Shown: positions 55,521-64,000 of the stretch, one piece after another
Layout of the letters: each line of letters begins with the position of its first letter
Position numbering within the stretch: the stretch's first letter is position 1
NCBI GenBank assembly: GCA_947258715.1
Contig: CAMYJH010000006.1
Location: forward strand, 124,001 to 188,000
Origin: an uncultured Gammaproteobacteria bacterium
Lineage (GTDB): Bacteria > Pseudomonadota > Gammaproteobacteria > HK1
Direction: 5' to 3'
Length of the DNA: 64,000 nucleotides
Program-made: the position numbers and the translations under genes
The notes under the pieces: generated by a model
What the model was told of the DNA's origin: nothing
Databases searched by the model: none
What the model saw: only the letters and a program-made list of their open reading frames with translations

Positions 55521-57992
55521 ATGTTCTGGACCCTCTGGATACTGTTCACCATCGCGGCGCTTACCGTCGTCGCCTATCAGCGCACTCCGCTTGGGTCGGT
55601 AACGCTTGTCTCGGCTCTGGCGCTGCTCCTGGCCACGCCCGAAATGTCTTTTGCCGCCGCGTTGGTCGTCTGGACGCTGTTCCTGGCGGTGGCCGTATTG
55701 CTGAATTTGCCCGATCTGCGGCGCAGATTCGTGACCCAGAGGGTGTTCGATTTCTTCCGCCGGATGCTGCCGCCCATGTCGTCTACCGAGCGGGAAGCTA
55801 TCGAGGCCGGCACGGTGTGGTGGGACGGCGAGCTGTTCAGCGGCGCGCCGAAGTGGGAAAAGCTGCTCGCGGTCCCGGCGGAGGAATTGAGCGCTGAGGA
55901 GAGGGACTTTCTCGACGGCCCGGTGGAAGTGCTTTGCCGTATGGTCGATGACTGGGAGGTAACCCACAGGCTCAAGGATCTGCCGCCTGAAGTGTGGGAT
56001 TTCATGAAGAAGAATCGCTTCTTCGGCATGGTGATTCCGAAACAGTACGGCGGACTTGGCTTCAGCGCACTCGGTCACTCAACCGTGGTGATGAAGATCG
56101 CGAGCCGGAGCGTCTCCGCTGCGGTGACGGTAATGGTTCCTAACTCCCTTGGGCCGGCGGAACTGTTGCTCCACTACGGGACCGAGGAGCAAAAAGACCA
56201 CTACCTTCCGCGCCTAGCAAAAGGAGATGAGATCCCCTGTTTCGCCCTGACGGGTCCGGAAGCGGGCAGCGATGCAAGCGCGATGCAGGACATTGGTGTG
56301 GTCTGCCGTGGAGAGTTCGAGGGCAAAAAAGACGTCATGGGTATCAAGCTCAACTGGCGCAAGCGTTATATCACCCTGGGTCCGGTCGCGACGCTGCTTG
56401 GTCTTGCTTTCAAGCTGCACGATCCCGAGCGGCTGCTGAGCGAAAACGAGTCGCCCGGCATCACTCTGGCCCTGATCCCGACCAACATGCCGGGCGTCGA
56501 GATTGGTGATCGCCACTGGCCGATGAACCAGGCTTTCCATAACGGCCCCAATTCCGGCAAGGACGTATTCATCCCGGTGGAGTGGATAATCGGCGGACCC
56601 GACATGGCCGGAAGAGGATGGATGATGCTGATGGAGTCGCTGGCCGCAGGACGCTCCATTTCGCTTCCGGCACTGGGCACCGGCTGCGGCAAGCTCGCCG
56701 GACGCGTGACCGGCGCCTACGCAGCCATTCGCAAACAGTTCAATTCACCCGTGGGTCAGTTCGAAGGCGTTCAGGAAGCACTCGCCCGCATTGGTGGAAA
56801 TACCTACCTGATGGACGCTGCGCGAACCCTGACGGCGGTTGCGGTGGACATCGGCGAACGGCCGTCGGTGGTCTCCGCCATCGTTAAATATCACCTTACG
56901 GAGCGAATGCGTCAGGTTATGAACGACGCCATGGACATCCACGGGGGCCGCGGCATCTGCATGGGACCGCGCAATTACCTCGCGCGCGGCTATCAAGGCG
57001 TGCCCATAGCGATCACCGTCGAAGGCGCCAACATTCTCACCCGCAGCCTGATCATCTTTGGCCAGGGGGCCATCCGCTGCCATCCCTACGTGCTCAAGGA
57101 AATGGAGGCGGCGCGGAACCCGGATGTGGAGGCGGGGCTTCATAAATTCGACCAGACACTTTTCTCGCACATCGGATTTTTTCTCAGTAATGCCGCAAGG
57201 GCATTTGTGCTCGGGCTCACCGGCGCGCGACTCGTTTCTTCCCCCCTTGGCGGGTCGGCGGGCTGGTACTTCCGCCAACTCACCCGCATGAGCGCGAGTT
57301 TGGCGCTGTCGTCCGACGTGGCCATGGCGCTGTTGGGCGCCCGGCTCAAGCGCAAGGAGCGCCTGTCGGCCCGGCTCGGCGATGTGCTCAGCCACCTCTA
57401 TTTGGCTTCCGCGGCGCTGAAGCGTTTTCGCGACCAGGGTGAGCCCCACGCAGATCGGCCGCTGCTGCACTGGGCGTGCCGCGATGCGCTGTATCAGATG
57501 CAGACCGCATTCGACGAATTGTTTCGAAATCTTCCCGGGCGCTGGACTAGGACCTGTCTGCGACTGCTGGTGTTTCCACTCGGTATGCCATACGACGCTC
57601 CCAACGACGCCAACGATCGTCGCGTCGCGCGTCTGCTGTTGACACCCTCGGAGGCCCGGGACCGCTTGACGGAGGGCGTCTTCATCGGTGGGCCGGAGGA
57701 CCCCGTGGGACGGGTCGAACACGCGCTCAAGAAGGCCACCGCCGCTGATGCCGCCACGCGCAAGCTCTACCGTGCGCTGCGCGCCGGCGAGATTAAAGCC
57801 GACGTCGCCGAAGCGCAGATCGAGGAAGCGCTCCAATCGGGCGTCATCAGCGAACACGAAGCCCATATGCTGCGGGACGCAGAGCGTGCACGCGATGAGG
57901 CCATTAAGGTCGACGAATTTTCGCCCCACGAGCTTGACGCAGCGGCGTTACGCGAACCCGAAAACCACCCCGAGGCGGCACCCGGACACTGA
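55521..57992 (+). CDS. fadE: Acyl-CoA dehydrogenase FadE
   Basis: An 823-residue FadE-type enzyme for the first step of beta-oxidation. Two or three N-terminal hydrophobic segments (about 1-65) precede the FAD domain: YGGLGFSALGHS, CFALTGPEAGSDA and the ITLGPVATLLGLAFKL region. The later DIHGGRGICMGPRNYL and GVPIAITVEGANILTRSL are FadE hallmarks, as is the long C-terminal DUF1974 domain (from about 520). Length matches E. coli FadE (814). No fadR or fadBA lies nearby. Confidence 0.96.
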   Translation: MFWTLWILFTIAALTVVAYQRTPLGSVTLVSALALLLATPEMSFAAALVVWTLFLAVAVLLNLPDLRRRFVTQRVFDFFRRMLPPMSSTEREAIEAGTVWWDGELFSGAPKWEKLLAVPAEELSAEERDFLDGPVEVLCRMVDDWEVTHRLKDLPPEVWDFMKKNRFFGMVIPKQYGGLGFSALGHSTVVMKIASRSVSAAVTVMVPNSLGPAELLLHYGTEEQKDHYLPRLAKGDEIPCFALTGPEAGSDASAMQDIGVVCRGEFEGKKDVMGIKLNWRKRYITLGPVATLLGLAFKLHDPERLLSENESPGITLALIPTNMPGVEIGDRHWPMNQAFHNGPNSGKDVFIPVEWIIGGPDMAGRGWMMLMESLAAGRSISLPALGTGCGKLAGRVTGAYAAIRKQFNSPVGQFEGVQEALARIGGNTYLMDAARTLTAVAVDIGERPSVVSAIVKYHLTERMRQVMNDAMDIHGGRGICMGPRNYLARGYQGVPIAITVEGANILTRSLIIFGQGAIRCHPYVLKEMEAARNPDVEAGLHKFDQTLFSHIGFFLSNAARAFVLGLTGARLVSSPLGGSAGWYFRQLTRMSASLALSSDVAMALLGARLKRKERLSARLGDVLSHLYLASAALKRFRDQGEPHADRPLLHWACRDALYQMQTAFDELFRNLPGRWTRTCLRLLVFPLGMPYDAPNDANDRRVARLLLTPSEARDRLTEGVFIGGPEDPVGRVEHALKKATAADAATRKLYRALRAGEIKADVAEAQIEEALQSGVISEHEAHMLRDAERARDEAIKVDEFSPHELDAAALREPENHPEAAPGH

Positions 57993-58324
57993 CAGCCGAT
58001 CGCCGGTGCGAACCCCCGACGCCGATAGCGGATCCGGTCGTGATTTGCCGGCGCCGGCGTAACTCGCGTGCATATGGGTCGGCTCCGCGTTGCCCGCTTT
58101 TGACCGCATGGCTGAACCGGGGTTCCGGCGTTGCGGATGGTTCGAAAACCTCGCTTTCACGGCGAGTTGGGCGCAGGCGACTTGCAACACCCGAAATCAG
58201 CCGGGCACCGCTGCCTGGCGCGGCCTAGACTATGTGAACAAGGTCACTCTCGATCGGATCGGTAGGGTGTACGCTTAAATATCGAAATTTGAGACCCGCG
58301 GGTCAATTTGCCACCGGAATCAAC
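57993..58324. other. Intergenic region between fadE and the FHA gene
   Basis: 330 bases without a recognisable gene. A few short GC-rich inverted repeats (around 58010-58060) and an AT-rich stretch just before the next start (TTAAATATCGAAATTTGA, about 58275) are visible. The latter could be part of the FHA gene promoter; no confident -35/-10 pair was found. Confidence 0.4.
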
Positions 58325-59212
58325 ATGATCTTCAATCGCTCCGCGCCGGAACACGAGGGACTTACCCTCAAGCTTCGCGATCACCAATACACCTTTAACA
58401 CACCTGCAGAGTTTGAGTTTGCACTTGCCGGCCGTACCTCTGTTCCGTCGGCGAAAATTACAGCGCTGGCGAACGTCGGCGACAAAGATCTTCTCAAGCA
58501 AGCGTCAGATATCAAAATGGCCGAGCAGCGCCTGGCGGACTCTCTTTCCAGCGTGCTCGAGGACAGCAGCAGGATTAACGATGTGCTGAAGGAGATTGAC
58601 CTCACGCTAATCTCCAATGACAACGACTGGCGCACGATCATCTCCGTCCTCATGGCCGTCCCGGCCTCCTATGAGAGCTACAAGAAAATCGCGCTGGTAA
58701 AATATATGCAGTACCTCGTTTCCCGCCAGGAGATCGTGAGAGGCCTGCACCTGCACCGGCAGGTTTATAGGGATATGGAGGTTAAACACTTCGACGCTGA
58801 GGAGGATGAGGCAGGGCTCAAGGAAACAGCCATTCTCGAGCACTCGACCTTCAGAACCACTTCCAGCGAAAGAGCCGAGTACAAGCGCTTGCCCAAGGGT
58901 GAAACTGTGGAACTTTTACTCGGAGCCAAGGAAATCTTCACTTTTTTTGTTGCCCGTCACCAGTGCGCCATCGTGATGCGAGACCGTCCCTACTTCATCG
59001 ATGCCGACGGCCGAGAAACCTCGCTGCGAAGCGGGAAGAACATTGTTGGACGAGATCTCGCTGCTGACATCATCATGGAGGCCAGGATGCGCGACATCTC
59101 GAGAAAGCACCTCGTGATCGAAAGTGAGGGAACGGATGTCGTGCGTCTAACGGACATTTCATCTCATGGGACCTGGGTGCACCCCCGGTACGTGGAAGGC
59201 GCCGGGATCTGA
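58325..59212 (+). CDS. FHA domain protein
   Basis: A 295-residue cytoplasmic protein. An uncharacterised helical N-terminal region (about 1-205; QRLADSLSSVLED, LISNDNDWRTIISVLMAVPASY) leads to a C-terminal FHA domain (about 235-290). NIVGRDLAADI, DISRKHLVI and DISSHGTWV give the Arg, Ser-Arg-Lys-His and Ser-His-Gly phosphothreonine-binding residues. FHA proteins read Ser/Thr-kinase output; the membrane kinase at 17.4 kb is a possible but distant partner. No phosphatase or kinase gene is adjacent. It ends 125 bases before cca. Confidence 0.87.
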   Translation: MIFNRSAPEHEGLTLKLRDHQYTFNTPAEFEFALAGRTSVPSAKITALANVGDKDLLKQASDIKMAEQRLADSLSSVLEDSSRINDVLKEIDLTLISNDNDWRTIISVLMAVPASYESYKKIALVKYMQYLVSRQEIVRGLHLHRQVYRDMEVKHFDAEEDEAGLKETAILEHSTFRTTSSERAEYKRLPKGETVELLLGAKEIFTFFVARHQCAIVMRDRPYFIDADGRETSLRSGKNIVGRDLAADIIMEARMRDISRKHLVIESEGTDVVRLTDISSHGTWVHPRYVEGAGI

Positions 59213-59337
59213 TTCCCGTTCGTTCCGCCGTCTTCAGGAGCAGCATTCGAGCATGAATATTGGCGCGGGTCCGCGCCGCTCTGGTTAGTGGGCGGGGTGC
59301 GTGCAAGAATGCGCATCCATTGGCGGAAAATAAAACG

Positions 59338-60495
59338 ATGAATTTCTACCTGGTGGGCGGCGCTATCCGTGACCGGCTGCTTGGAATCGAGGCGCACGAG
59401 CGGGACTGGGTAGTGGTCGGCGCCACTGCTGACGAACTCGTCTCACTCGGATTCAGGCGCCTGGATGCGGAATTTCCGGTGTTCGCCCATCCGCAAACTG
59501 GCGAGGAGTACGCGCTCGCAAGACGCGAGCGTAAGACCGGCCCGGGGCACAAGGGATTCGCGGTGGATTTCGGTCCCGATGTTACGCTCGAAGAGGATCT
59601 TCTTCGACGCGATCTTCGCCTGAACGCCATCGCCGAATCGGAGTCCGGCCAGCTGATCGATCCATATCTTGGTCGAGTCGATATCGAGTCACGCACCCTG
59701 CGTCACATCTCCCCTGCATTCGTAGAAGACCCTTTGCGTGTACTTCGGGTCGCAAGGTTCGCCGCCCGCTTTGACTCGCTCGGCTTTTCCATACATCCCT
59801 CCACCCAGGAACTCATGCGCAGCATGTCAAGGAAAGATGAAATGGGCGCACTCTCGCCGGCGCGCATTTGGGGTGAAACCGAAAAAGCGCTGGCCACCGA
59901 TGACCCGGCACGCTATTTCGCGGAGCTAGCCCAGTGTGGTGCCCTCGAGTTTCTACTGCCGCAATCCTGTACAGCTTCAAGCGCCACGGATTCGGGCTGC
60001 GCGATTCGCGGAAGCGGTCTCGCCGTGCTCGAAGCAGCGGCCGTCCTCGATAGACGCACCGAGGTGCGTTTTGCGGCGCTCGGGGCGACGACTGATGCCG
60101 CAACCATCGACTGTATCTGCGGTGGGTATCCGGTTCCAAAGAAGCACGCGGATCTGGCGCGGACGGCTCTGAGGCTGCGCCTGGACCTTGCGTCCGAGAC
60201 ACCGGTCGGGGCAGAACGTCTGCTCAGGGCGCTGGAGGACGCGGACGCCTTCAGGCGCGCGGATCGCTTCGATGACGCCCTGCTTGTCTGCAGGGCGCTC
60301 GAATCTGCGGGGGCAGACGATTTGAGTGGCAAAATTGATGCACTAGTTCGGGCCTTCGCTGCGGCCCGGGCCGTAAGCGGAGCCGAGCTTTCTGGCGCAG
60401 GTCTGCGCGGGAAGGACCTCGCCAAGGAACTTGAACATCGGCGAATCGTCGCGATCGAAAAATCCCTGGTTAAATCCGGAAAAAGCAATAACTAG
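59338..60495 (+). CDS. cca: CCA tRNA nucleotidyltransferase
   Basis: A 385-residue class II nucleotidyltransferase. YLVGGAIRDRLLG, ERDWVVVGA (catalytic DxD-type Asp in HERDW), DLLRRDLRLNAIA and EDPLRVLRVARFAARF are present. Although close in length to E. coli Cca (412), the C-terminal HD phosphohydrolase motif is not visible, so this form probably only adds CCA. ATG 59338 gives the standard MNFYLVGGAIRD start. Its end converges on the OmpA-like gene, about 110 bases from the terminator. Confidence 0.95.
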   Translation: MNFYLVGGAIRDRLLGIEAHERDWVVVGATADELVSLGFRRLDAEFPVFAHPQTGEEYALARRERKTGPGHKGFAVDFGPDVTLEEDLLRRDLRLNAIAESESGQLIDPYLGRVDIESRTLRHISPAFVEDPLRVLRVARFAARFDSLGFSIHPSTQELMRSMSRKDEMGALSPARIWGETEKALATDDPARYFAELAQCGALEFLLPQSCTASSATDSGCAIRGSGLAVLEAAAVLDRRTEVRFAALGATTDAATIDCICGGYPVPKKHADLARTALRLRLDLASETPVGAERLLRALEDADAFRRADRFDDALLVCRALESAGADDLSGKIDALVRAFAAARAVSGAELSGAGLRGKDLAKELEHRRIVAIEKSLVKSGKSNN

Positions 60496-60604
60496 CTCAT
60501 CGCTTTTTCCGATAGCTGCGAAGCTATGCGGCCGCTCGCACGCCCATTTTTACAGCAGATTCCGCCAACCGGGGTATCACCGTTCACCTATTGCTCATGA
60601 GCAA

Positions 60605-60642
60605 TAAAAAAGCCCGCGCGCGGCGAATGCCGCGCGCGGGCT
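60605..60642 (-). terminator. Rho-independent terminator of the OmpA-like gene
   Basis: A perfect 14-bp GC stem, AGCCCGCGCGCGGC / GCCGCGCGCGGGCT, with a GAAT loop, is followed on the minus strand by TTTTTTATT. It lies about 30 bases past the OmpA-like stop and probably also blocks read-through from cca. Confidence 0.92.
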
Positions 60643-60670
60643 CAACGCTAAGTGGTTCAGGTCGTCTTGG

Positions 60671-61375
60671 TTACTTGATGACCTTGAACTCTACACGCCT
60701 ATTGACGGCACGACCGGCTCTCGTCGCGTTGGAGACCAGCGGCTCAGTTTCGCCCCTGCCAACAACGCTCAGACGCGTGATACTGACGCCGTTATCGACC
60801 AGGTACTTACGGACACTCTCAGCACGACGCATCGACAGTCCCATGTTGTAGTCCTCGGGGCCGGTGCTGTCGGCATGACCTTCAATCCGCACTCGCACGC
60901 CTTCGTTGGCTTTGAGCGTGCCGACAACGCTTCCGAGCTTGCTCGTCTGGTCAGGGCGAATGTTGGACCTATCAAAGTCGAAGTTGATGTTGGTCACGAT
61001 AGCTATCGTCTCGCCGGTTGGCGGACAGCCATCGGTGTCGACTCTGACCCCCTTCGGCGTGGCCGGACATTTATCCAGATAGTCCGCAACGCCGTCACCG
61101 TCAGAATCCACCGGACAACCTTCGGCGTCGACCTTCACCCCTGCGGGCGTGCCCGGGCATTTGTCCAGATAATCCGGGACACCGTCGGCGTCCGAATATT
61201 TGGGACATCCCGTCGCATCAACCATGCCAATGGCCTCCGCGGGGGTTCCTAAACACTGGTCAACGTCATCCGGCACACCGTCGCCATCGGCGTCGTCTAC
61301 CGTCCCCGTGGTGGCCGCACAGCCGGCGAGAATCGCCGAAAAGACCGCGGCGCCAAGAAACCTCGTGTATCTCAT
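60671..61375 (-). CDS. OmpA-family lipoprotein with thrombospondin type 3 repeats
   Basis: A 234-residue outer-membrane lipoprotein with signal peptide and lipobox LAGC (Cys19). Three TSP type 3-like calcium-binding units follow (about 27-115; DADGDGVPDDVDQC, SDADGVPDYLDKC, DSDGDGVADYLDKC). The C-terminal OmpA/MotB peptidoglycan-binding domain (about 125-234) has FDFDRSNIRPDQ, RIEGHADSTGPEDYN and NRRVEFKV. It probably tethers the outer membrane to the wall. A strong terminator follows. Confidence 0.93.
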   Translation of the reverse strand: MRYTRFLGAAVFSAILAGCAATTGTVDDADGDGVPDDVDQCLGTPAEAIGMVDATGCPKYSDADGVPDYLDKCPGTPAGVKVDAEGCPVDSDGDGVADYLDKCPATPKGVRVDTDGCPPTGETIAIVTNINFDFDRSNIRPDQTSKLGSVVGTLKANEGVRVRIEGHADSTGPEDYNMGLSMRRAESVRKYLVDNGVSITRLSVVGRGETEPLVSNATRAGRAVNRRVEFKVIK

Positions 61376-62132
61376 TACTTTCTCCTGTTAGGGATGTCTG
61401 ATCTATTTGGATCCCGCGGAAATCCGCGACTCTTTTATCCGATTTGGTTTTCCCCGTTTGGCTTGAAATCCGGCACCAGCGCAAGATGACGCTTAATCAT
61501 TCCGAATAGCCTGGAAATCTCCCAAAAATTCAATCGACGCGGCCTGTCGTCCCCCGTCAGACCCCGTCGCTAAGCAAATATAGCCGGTTTCCTCGCGGGT
61601 AACCTGAATTTAGTTCACATTTTTCCTATCCGGGGCGATGGTACTGCGCCGACGGGCCCGTTTCAAATTCCGGTGCAAAGCCGAAAAGCCCGCAATGACG
61701 TCGCTTTTCGCGCCATCGCCCGGGAACGCGGCTCGATGCCCCCGGCCGACGGTCGGTTCCCACGACGCCGGCAGCGACCGGAGGTCGCACGCTCAAGATC
61801 GCGGTCCATGCCCTCTTCCCCGGTGCGCCCGTCGCATCCGTCTGTCTCCGAGGCGAGCCGAGCGTCGACCGGGTCTCAATCTCTGCTAAACGAGGGGCCG
61901 CGCCCCGGCAGGCTGGCGCTGAATCTGAACTGGCACCTGCTCCGCCGCCCGCGTCGGAGACGCTCGGATCGCCTTCATGGCAGTTCGCATTCGCCACTCC
62001 CCTCGGGCTAACCCGGATCCTCCTCACCATTTTCTCAGGGTCAGGTAAGAGCCGGTCGCGGGATGCAGATGATTGCGGAGGTTCCAGCCTGGCAATGGGT
62101 TAGAATTCATTAACCCATCGAAACTCAACCTG
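61376..62132. other. Long divergent intergenic region
   Basis: About 750 bases between the OmpA-like gene and the vWA gene. The first 250 bases should hold the ompA-like promoter. The remainder is high-GC with only composition-biased frames on both strands that I do not recognise. A hairpin, GGGTTA / TAACCC around GAATTCAT (about 62098-62117), sits just before the vWA gene. Confidence 0.45.
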
Positions 62133-62870
62133 TTGACGACGCGACTCCTGGTGCCGAAGGAGAAAGAAAGACTACCGACGGAGTCATCCCGGGCGGACGT
62201 GGATTCGTTTCTCGCCAAGGTTGCTGCCGCACCCCCGCCGGCGAGAAAGAGCGGAAAACGCGGCCGCCTCCTGTTTGCCATGGATGCGACCGCGAGCCGG
62301 GAACCGACCTGGGACGCGGCCTCGCATATTCAGGGCCAGATGTTTGAAGAAACCGCTACCCTGGGCGGGCTCGACGTCAAGTTGGTCTATTACCGAGGGT
62401 TCAAGCAGTTTCACCAGACGCCTTGGGTCGGCAATGCAAAAGACTTGCTTTCAACCATGACCACTGTGACCTGTGCCGCTGGTATGACTCAAATCGAGCG
62501 GGTGCTCGAGCACGCAATCGCGGAGGCAAGCCGGGGAAGTGTCAACGCGCTGGTATTCGTCGGCGACTGCATGGAAGAGGATATCGACAGGCTTTGCGGT
62601 CGCGCGGGGGAGCTAGGGCTGCTGGGCGTGCCGGCGTTTATGTTTCAAGAAGGCAGGGACCTTGCCGCAGAGCGCGCCTTCAAGCAGGTTGCGCAGTTGA
62701 CCCGTGGCGCATATTGCCACTTCGATGCGGCAAGCGCGCAGCACTTGCGGGAACTACTCGGTGCGGTCGCAGTTTTCGCAGCGGGCGGGCGTAAGGCCCT
62801 CGAGGATTTTGGAAAACGCCGCGGCGGTATCGCTCTTCAACTTACTCACCAGATCAGCAAGTCCCGGTAA
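62133..62870 (+). CDS. vWA-domain protein coupled to a J-domain partner
   Basis: A 245-residue cytoplasmic protein with a vWA-like fold: [16 protein letters not shown] (MIDAS-like D.T.S), VKLVYYRGF, and [20 protein letters not shown], then [10 protein letters not shown]. The start is uncertain; TTG 62133 gives [17 protein letters not shown], as in the homologues I recall. Frames open at 62073 and 62151 as well. Function unknown. The next gene starts two bases after its stop and encodes a membrane J-domain protein, so the two are translationally linked and probably work together. Confidence 0.78.
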   Translation: MTTRLLVPKEKERLPTESSRADVDSFLAKVAAAPPPARKSGKRGRLLFAMDATASREPTWDAASHIQGQMFEETATLGGLDVKLVYYRGFKQFHQTPWVGNAKDLLSTMTTVTCAAGMTQIERVLEHAIAEASRGSVNALVFVGDCMEEDIDRLCGRAGELGLLGVPAFMFQEGRDLAAERAFKQVAQLTRGAYCHFDAASAQHLRELLGAVAVFAAGGRKALEDFGKRRGGIALQLTHQISKSR

Positions 62871-62872
62871 CA

Positions 62873-63607
62873 TTGCAATCAATACTTCTTCTTGCGGTGC
62901 TCATCGCGGTGCTGGTTTTTTTCAGCTGGTACAAGCGAGCACCCAAGACACAACGTAAAAAAATAGCCAACCGAATACTGATCGTCGCGGGCATCGGGGT
63001 ACTGCTGGTACTAATACTGACCGGTCGCCTGAACCCGCTGTTCGGGCTAGTCGCCGCTGCCGTTCCCCTTGTCCACCGAGCGATCGGTCTGTTGCAACTG
63101 GCTCAGGGGGTGAAGGGCGCATCCAATGCATTCAAAGCCTCGCGCGGACCCTCTCCCGGACAAACGTCGGAAGTAGAGACCCATTTCCTGCGCATGACGC
63201 TGAATCACGACAGCGGCGACATGGATGGCGAGGTGCTGGACGGACCGCAGCGGGGGAAGCGGCTATCCGAGCTGGCCCTTCCGGAACTGCTGCTCATGCT
63301 GCAAGAATACCGCCGCAATGACGCGCAGTCCGCCGCCGTTCTGGAGGCGTTCCTCGATAGGTATTTCGCCGACGAGTGGCGGGACAGCGAAGCCAAGGAC
63401 GGGCAGGGTCGAGCGGCTCCCGAGGGCGATCGGAAAATGGGCGTGGACGAGGCACGGGAGATCCTGGGCGTTGGCATCGAAGCCACGCGCGAGCAAATCA
63501 TCGAGGCGCATCGGCACCTGATGCAGAAGCTACATCCGGACCGCGGCGGGTCGACCTACCTGGCGGCAAAAATCAACGAGGCCAAACGGGTGCTGCTAAG
63601 CCTATAG
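62873..63607 (+). CDS. Membrane-anchored C-terminal J-domain protein
   Basis: A 244-residue protein with two N-terminal hydrophobic segments (about 3-18 and 32-48, plus a third near 52-68), a middle region ([18 protein letters not shown]), and a C-terminal J domain (about 185-244) with HPDRGG in [10 protein letters not shown]. The short J domain at the extreme C-terminus resembles the TIM14/Pam18 arrangement rather than DnaJ. It probably recruits DnaK to the inner membrane. TTG 62873 follows the vWA stop (62868-62870) by two bases. Confidence 0.82.
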   Translation: MQSILLLAVLIAVLVFFSWYKRAPKTQRKKIANRILIVAGIGVLLVLILTGRLNPLFGLVAAAVPLVHRAIGLLQLAQGVKGASNAFKASRGPSPGQTSEVETHFLRMTLNHDSGDMDGEVLDGPQRGKRLSELALPELLLMLQEYRRNDAQSAAVLEAFLDRYFADEWRDSEAKDGQGRAAPEGDRKMGVDEAREILGVGIEATREQIIEAHRHLMQKLHPDRGGSTYLAAKINEAKRVLLSL

Positions 63608-64000
63608 CCCGAGTGTGTTCTCTCTCAACAGACGCTCCGAAGCGGAGGCTGCGGAATGGTCGGCGATGCTCTCTCCCCGGCAGCAGGCGGCAGATTCGGG
63701 ATGAAAGTAAATCGCGCTCCAGCCCGTCTTGACCAGCGAGGCCCCCTTCCCCCTTGGCGAGTAACACCACGGAGGGTTTGAAGACAAGCGGCGCGCGGGT
63801 GAAATCGTGACCCGACTAGCGCTGGCGGCGTCCCTAGCGGGTCGCGAAGCGACGCGGAAGAGGGATAGACATGAAGCACAGACGAAGAGACGTGACCTCA
63901 AAGTGCCGTGATGATCTCTTAGTCAGGCGTGTAACCGAAGCCCTCGGGGTCGCTTTGCTTCGCGCAGCTAAACAGTTCCCGCGTCGGCGAGCGCGACGTT
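63608..64000. other. Right-edge region without a confident gene
   Basis: The 390 bases after the J-domain gene hold no recognisable gene. A minus-strand frame running off the edge (63919-64000) ends ELFSCAKQSDPEGFGYTPD and could be the C-terminus of a protein beyond the window, but is too short to judge. GC-rich inverted repeats are present near 63830-63850. Confidence 0.4.

Noticed and set aside
55049..55552. Minus-strand open frame of 167 residues upstream of fadE
   Set aside because: It overlaps the fadE start antisense and has Arg/Ser/Cys-rich composition with no recognisable motif or ribosome site.
61626..62030. Minus-strand frame of 134 residues in the ompA-vWA gap
   Set aside because: Gly/Arg/Pro-biased translation without motif, start signal or partner; not reported as a gene.

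Overview
The window is a piece of a gammaproteobacterial chromosome with moderately high GC, made mostly of housekeeping genes. Four things point to Gammaproteobacteria: the rph/rdgB/hemW and yicC/gmk/rpoZ/spoT/ridA/recG/ubiC/ubiA neighbourhoods, a Coq7-type ubiquinone hydroxylase, the birA-coaX-SPOR-tRNA order, and an rplM-rpsI pair. A class III (PhaE/PhaC) polyhydroxyalkanoate synthase with PhaR and an orphan NodIJ-type exporter would fit a relative of the Chromatiales/Ectothiorhodospira side of the class, but that finer placement is inference.

Layout. 1-5.8 kb: tail of an unknown gene, a VC1184-type PLP enzyme, a REP-like inverted pair, a DUF4743-NUDIX hydrolase, a Sel1-repeat protein and rmuC. 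5.8-9 kb: a proteostasis block on the minus strand (DegP/MucD protease, CbpA, Hsp20) with a near-consensus heat-shock promoter before hsp20. 9-14.1 kb: small conserved proteins (DUF1820, DUF1992, CYTH), a lone rfbB, an alpha/beta hydrolase, a bacterial cereblon-type CULT protein, a PNPOx-fold protein and coq7. 14.2-18.9 kb: NodIJ-like exporter, promoter-rplM-rpsI, tRNA-Gln with terminator, and a membrane Ser/Thr kinase. 18.9-30.4 kb: the back-to-back rph and yicC-to-ubiA clusters. 30.4-37.4 kb: two envelope proteins sharing a Csd6/NTF2-like C-terminal domain, then an Mla-type lipid ABC system that also carries a STAS protein and an RsbW-type ATPase. 37.4-40.9 kb: a decayed SRPBCC gene, a lone GspF/PilC-like protein, a small hypothetical, an orphan response regulator and tRNA-Thr. 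41-46.6 kb: SPOR protein, coaX, birA, LplT-like MFS, ABHD10-like hydrolase, prpB. 46.8-54 kb: methyltransferase, acs, phaE, phaC, NYN-LOTUS protein, DUF6489, a small repeat cluster and phaR. 54-55.5 kb: about 1.5 kb with no convincing gene. 55.5-64 kb: fadE, FHA protein, cca, OmpA-like lipoprotein, and a vWA protein coupled to a membrane J-domain protein.

Functional themes are stress proteostasis, stringent response and nucleotide hygiene, ubiquinone synthesis (ubiC, ubiA, coq7), envelope lipid and peptidoglycan upkeep, and acetyl-CoA/fatty acid to PHA metabolism (acs, fadE, phaEC, phaR). I saw no CRISPR array, prophage or complete insertion sequence. The least explained items are the CULT protein, the Mla operon with built-in partner-switch-like genes, the vWA/J-domain pair, and the repeat-bearing and gene-poor stretches around 53-55.5 kb. 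Functions are family assignments read from the protein sequences; no database search was run.
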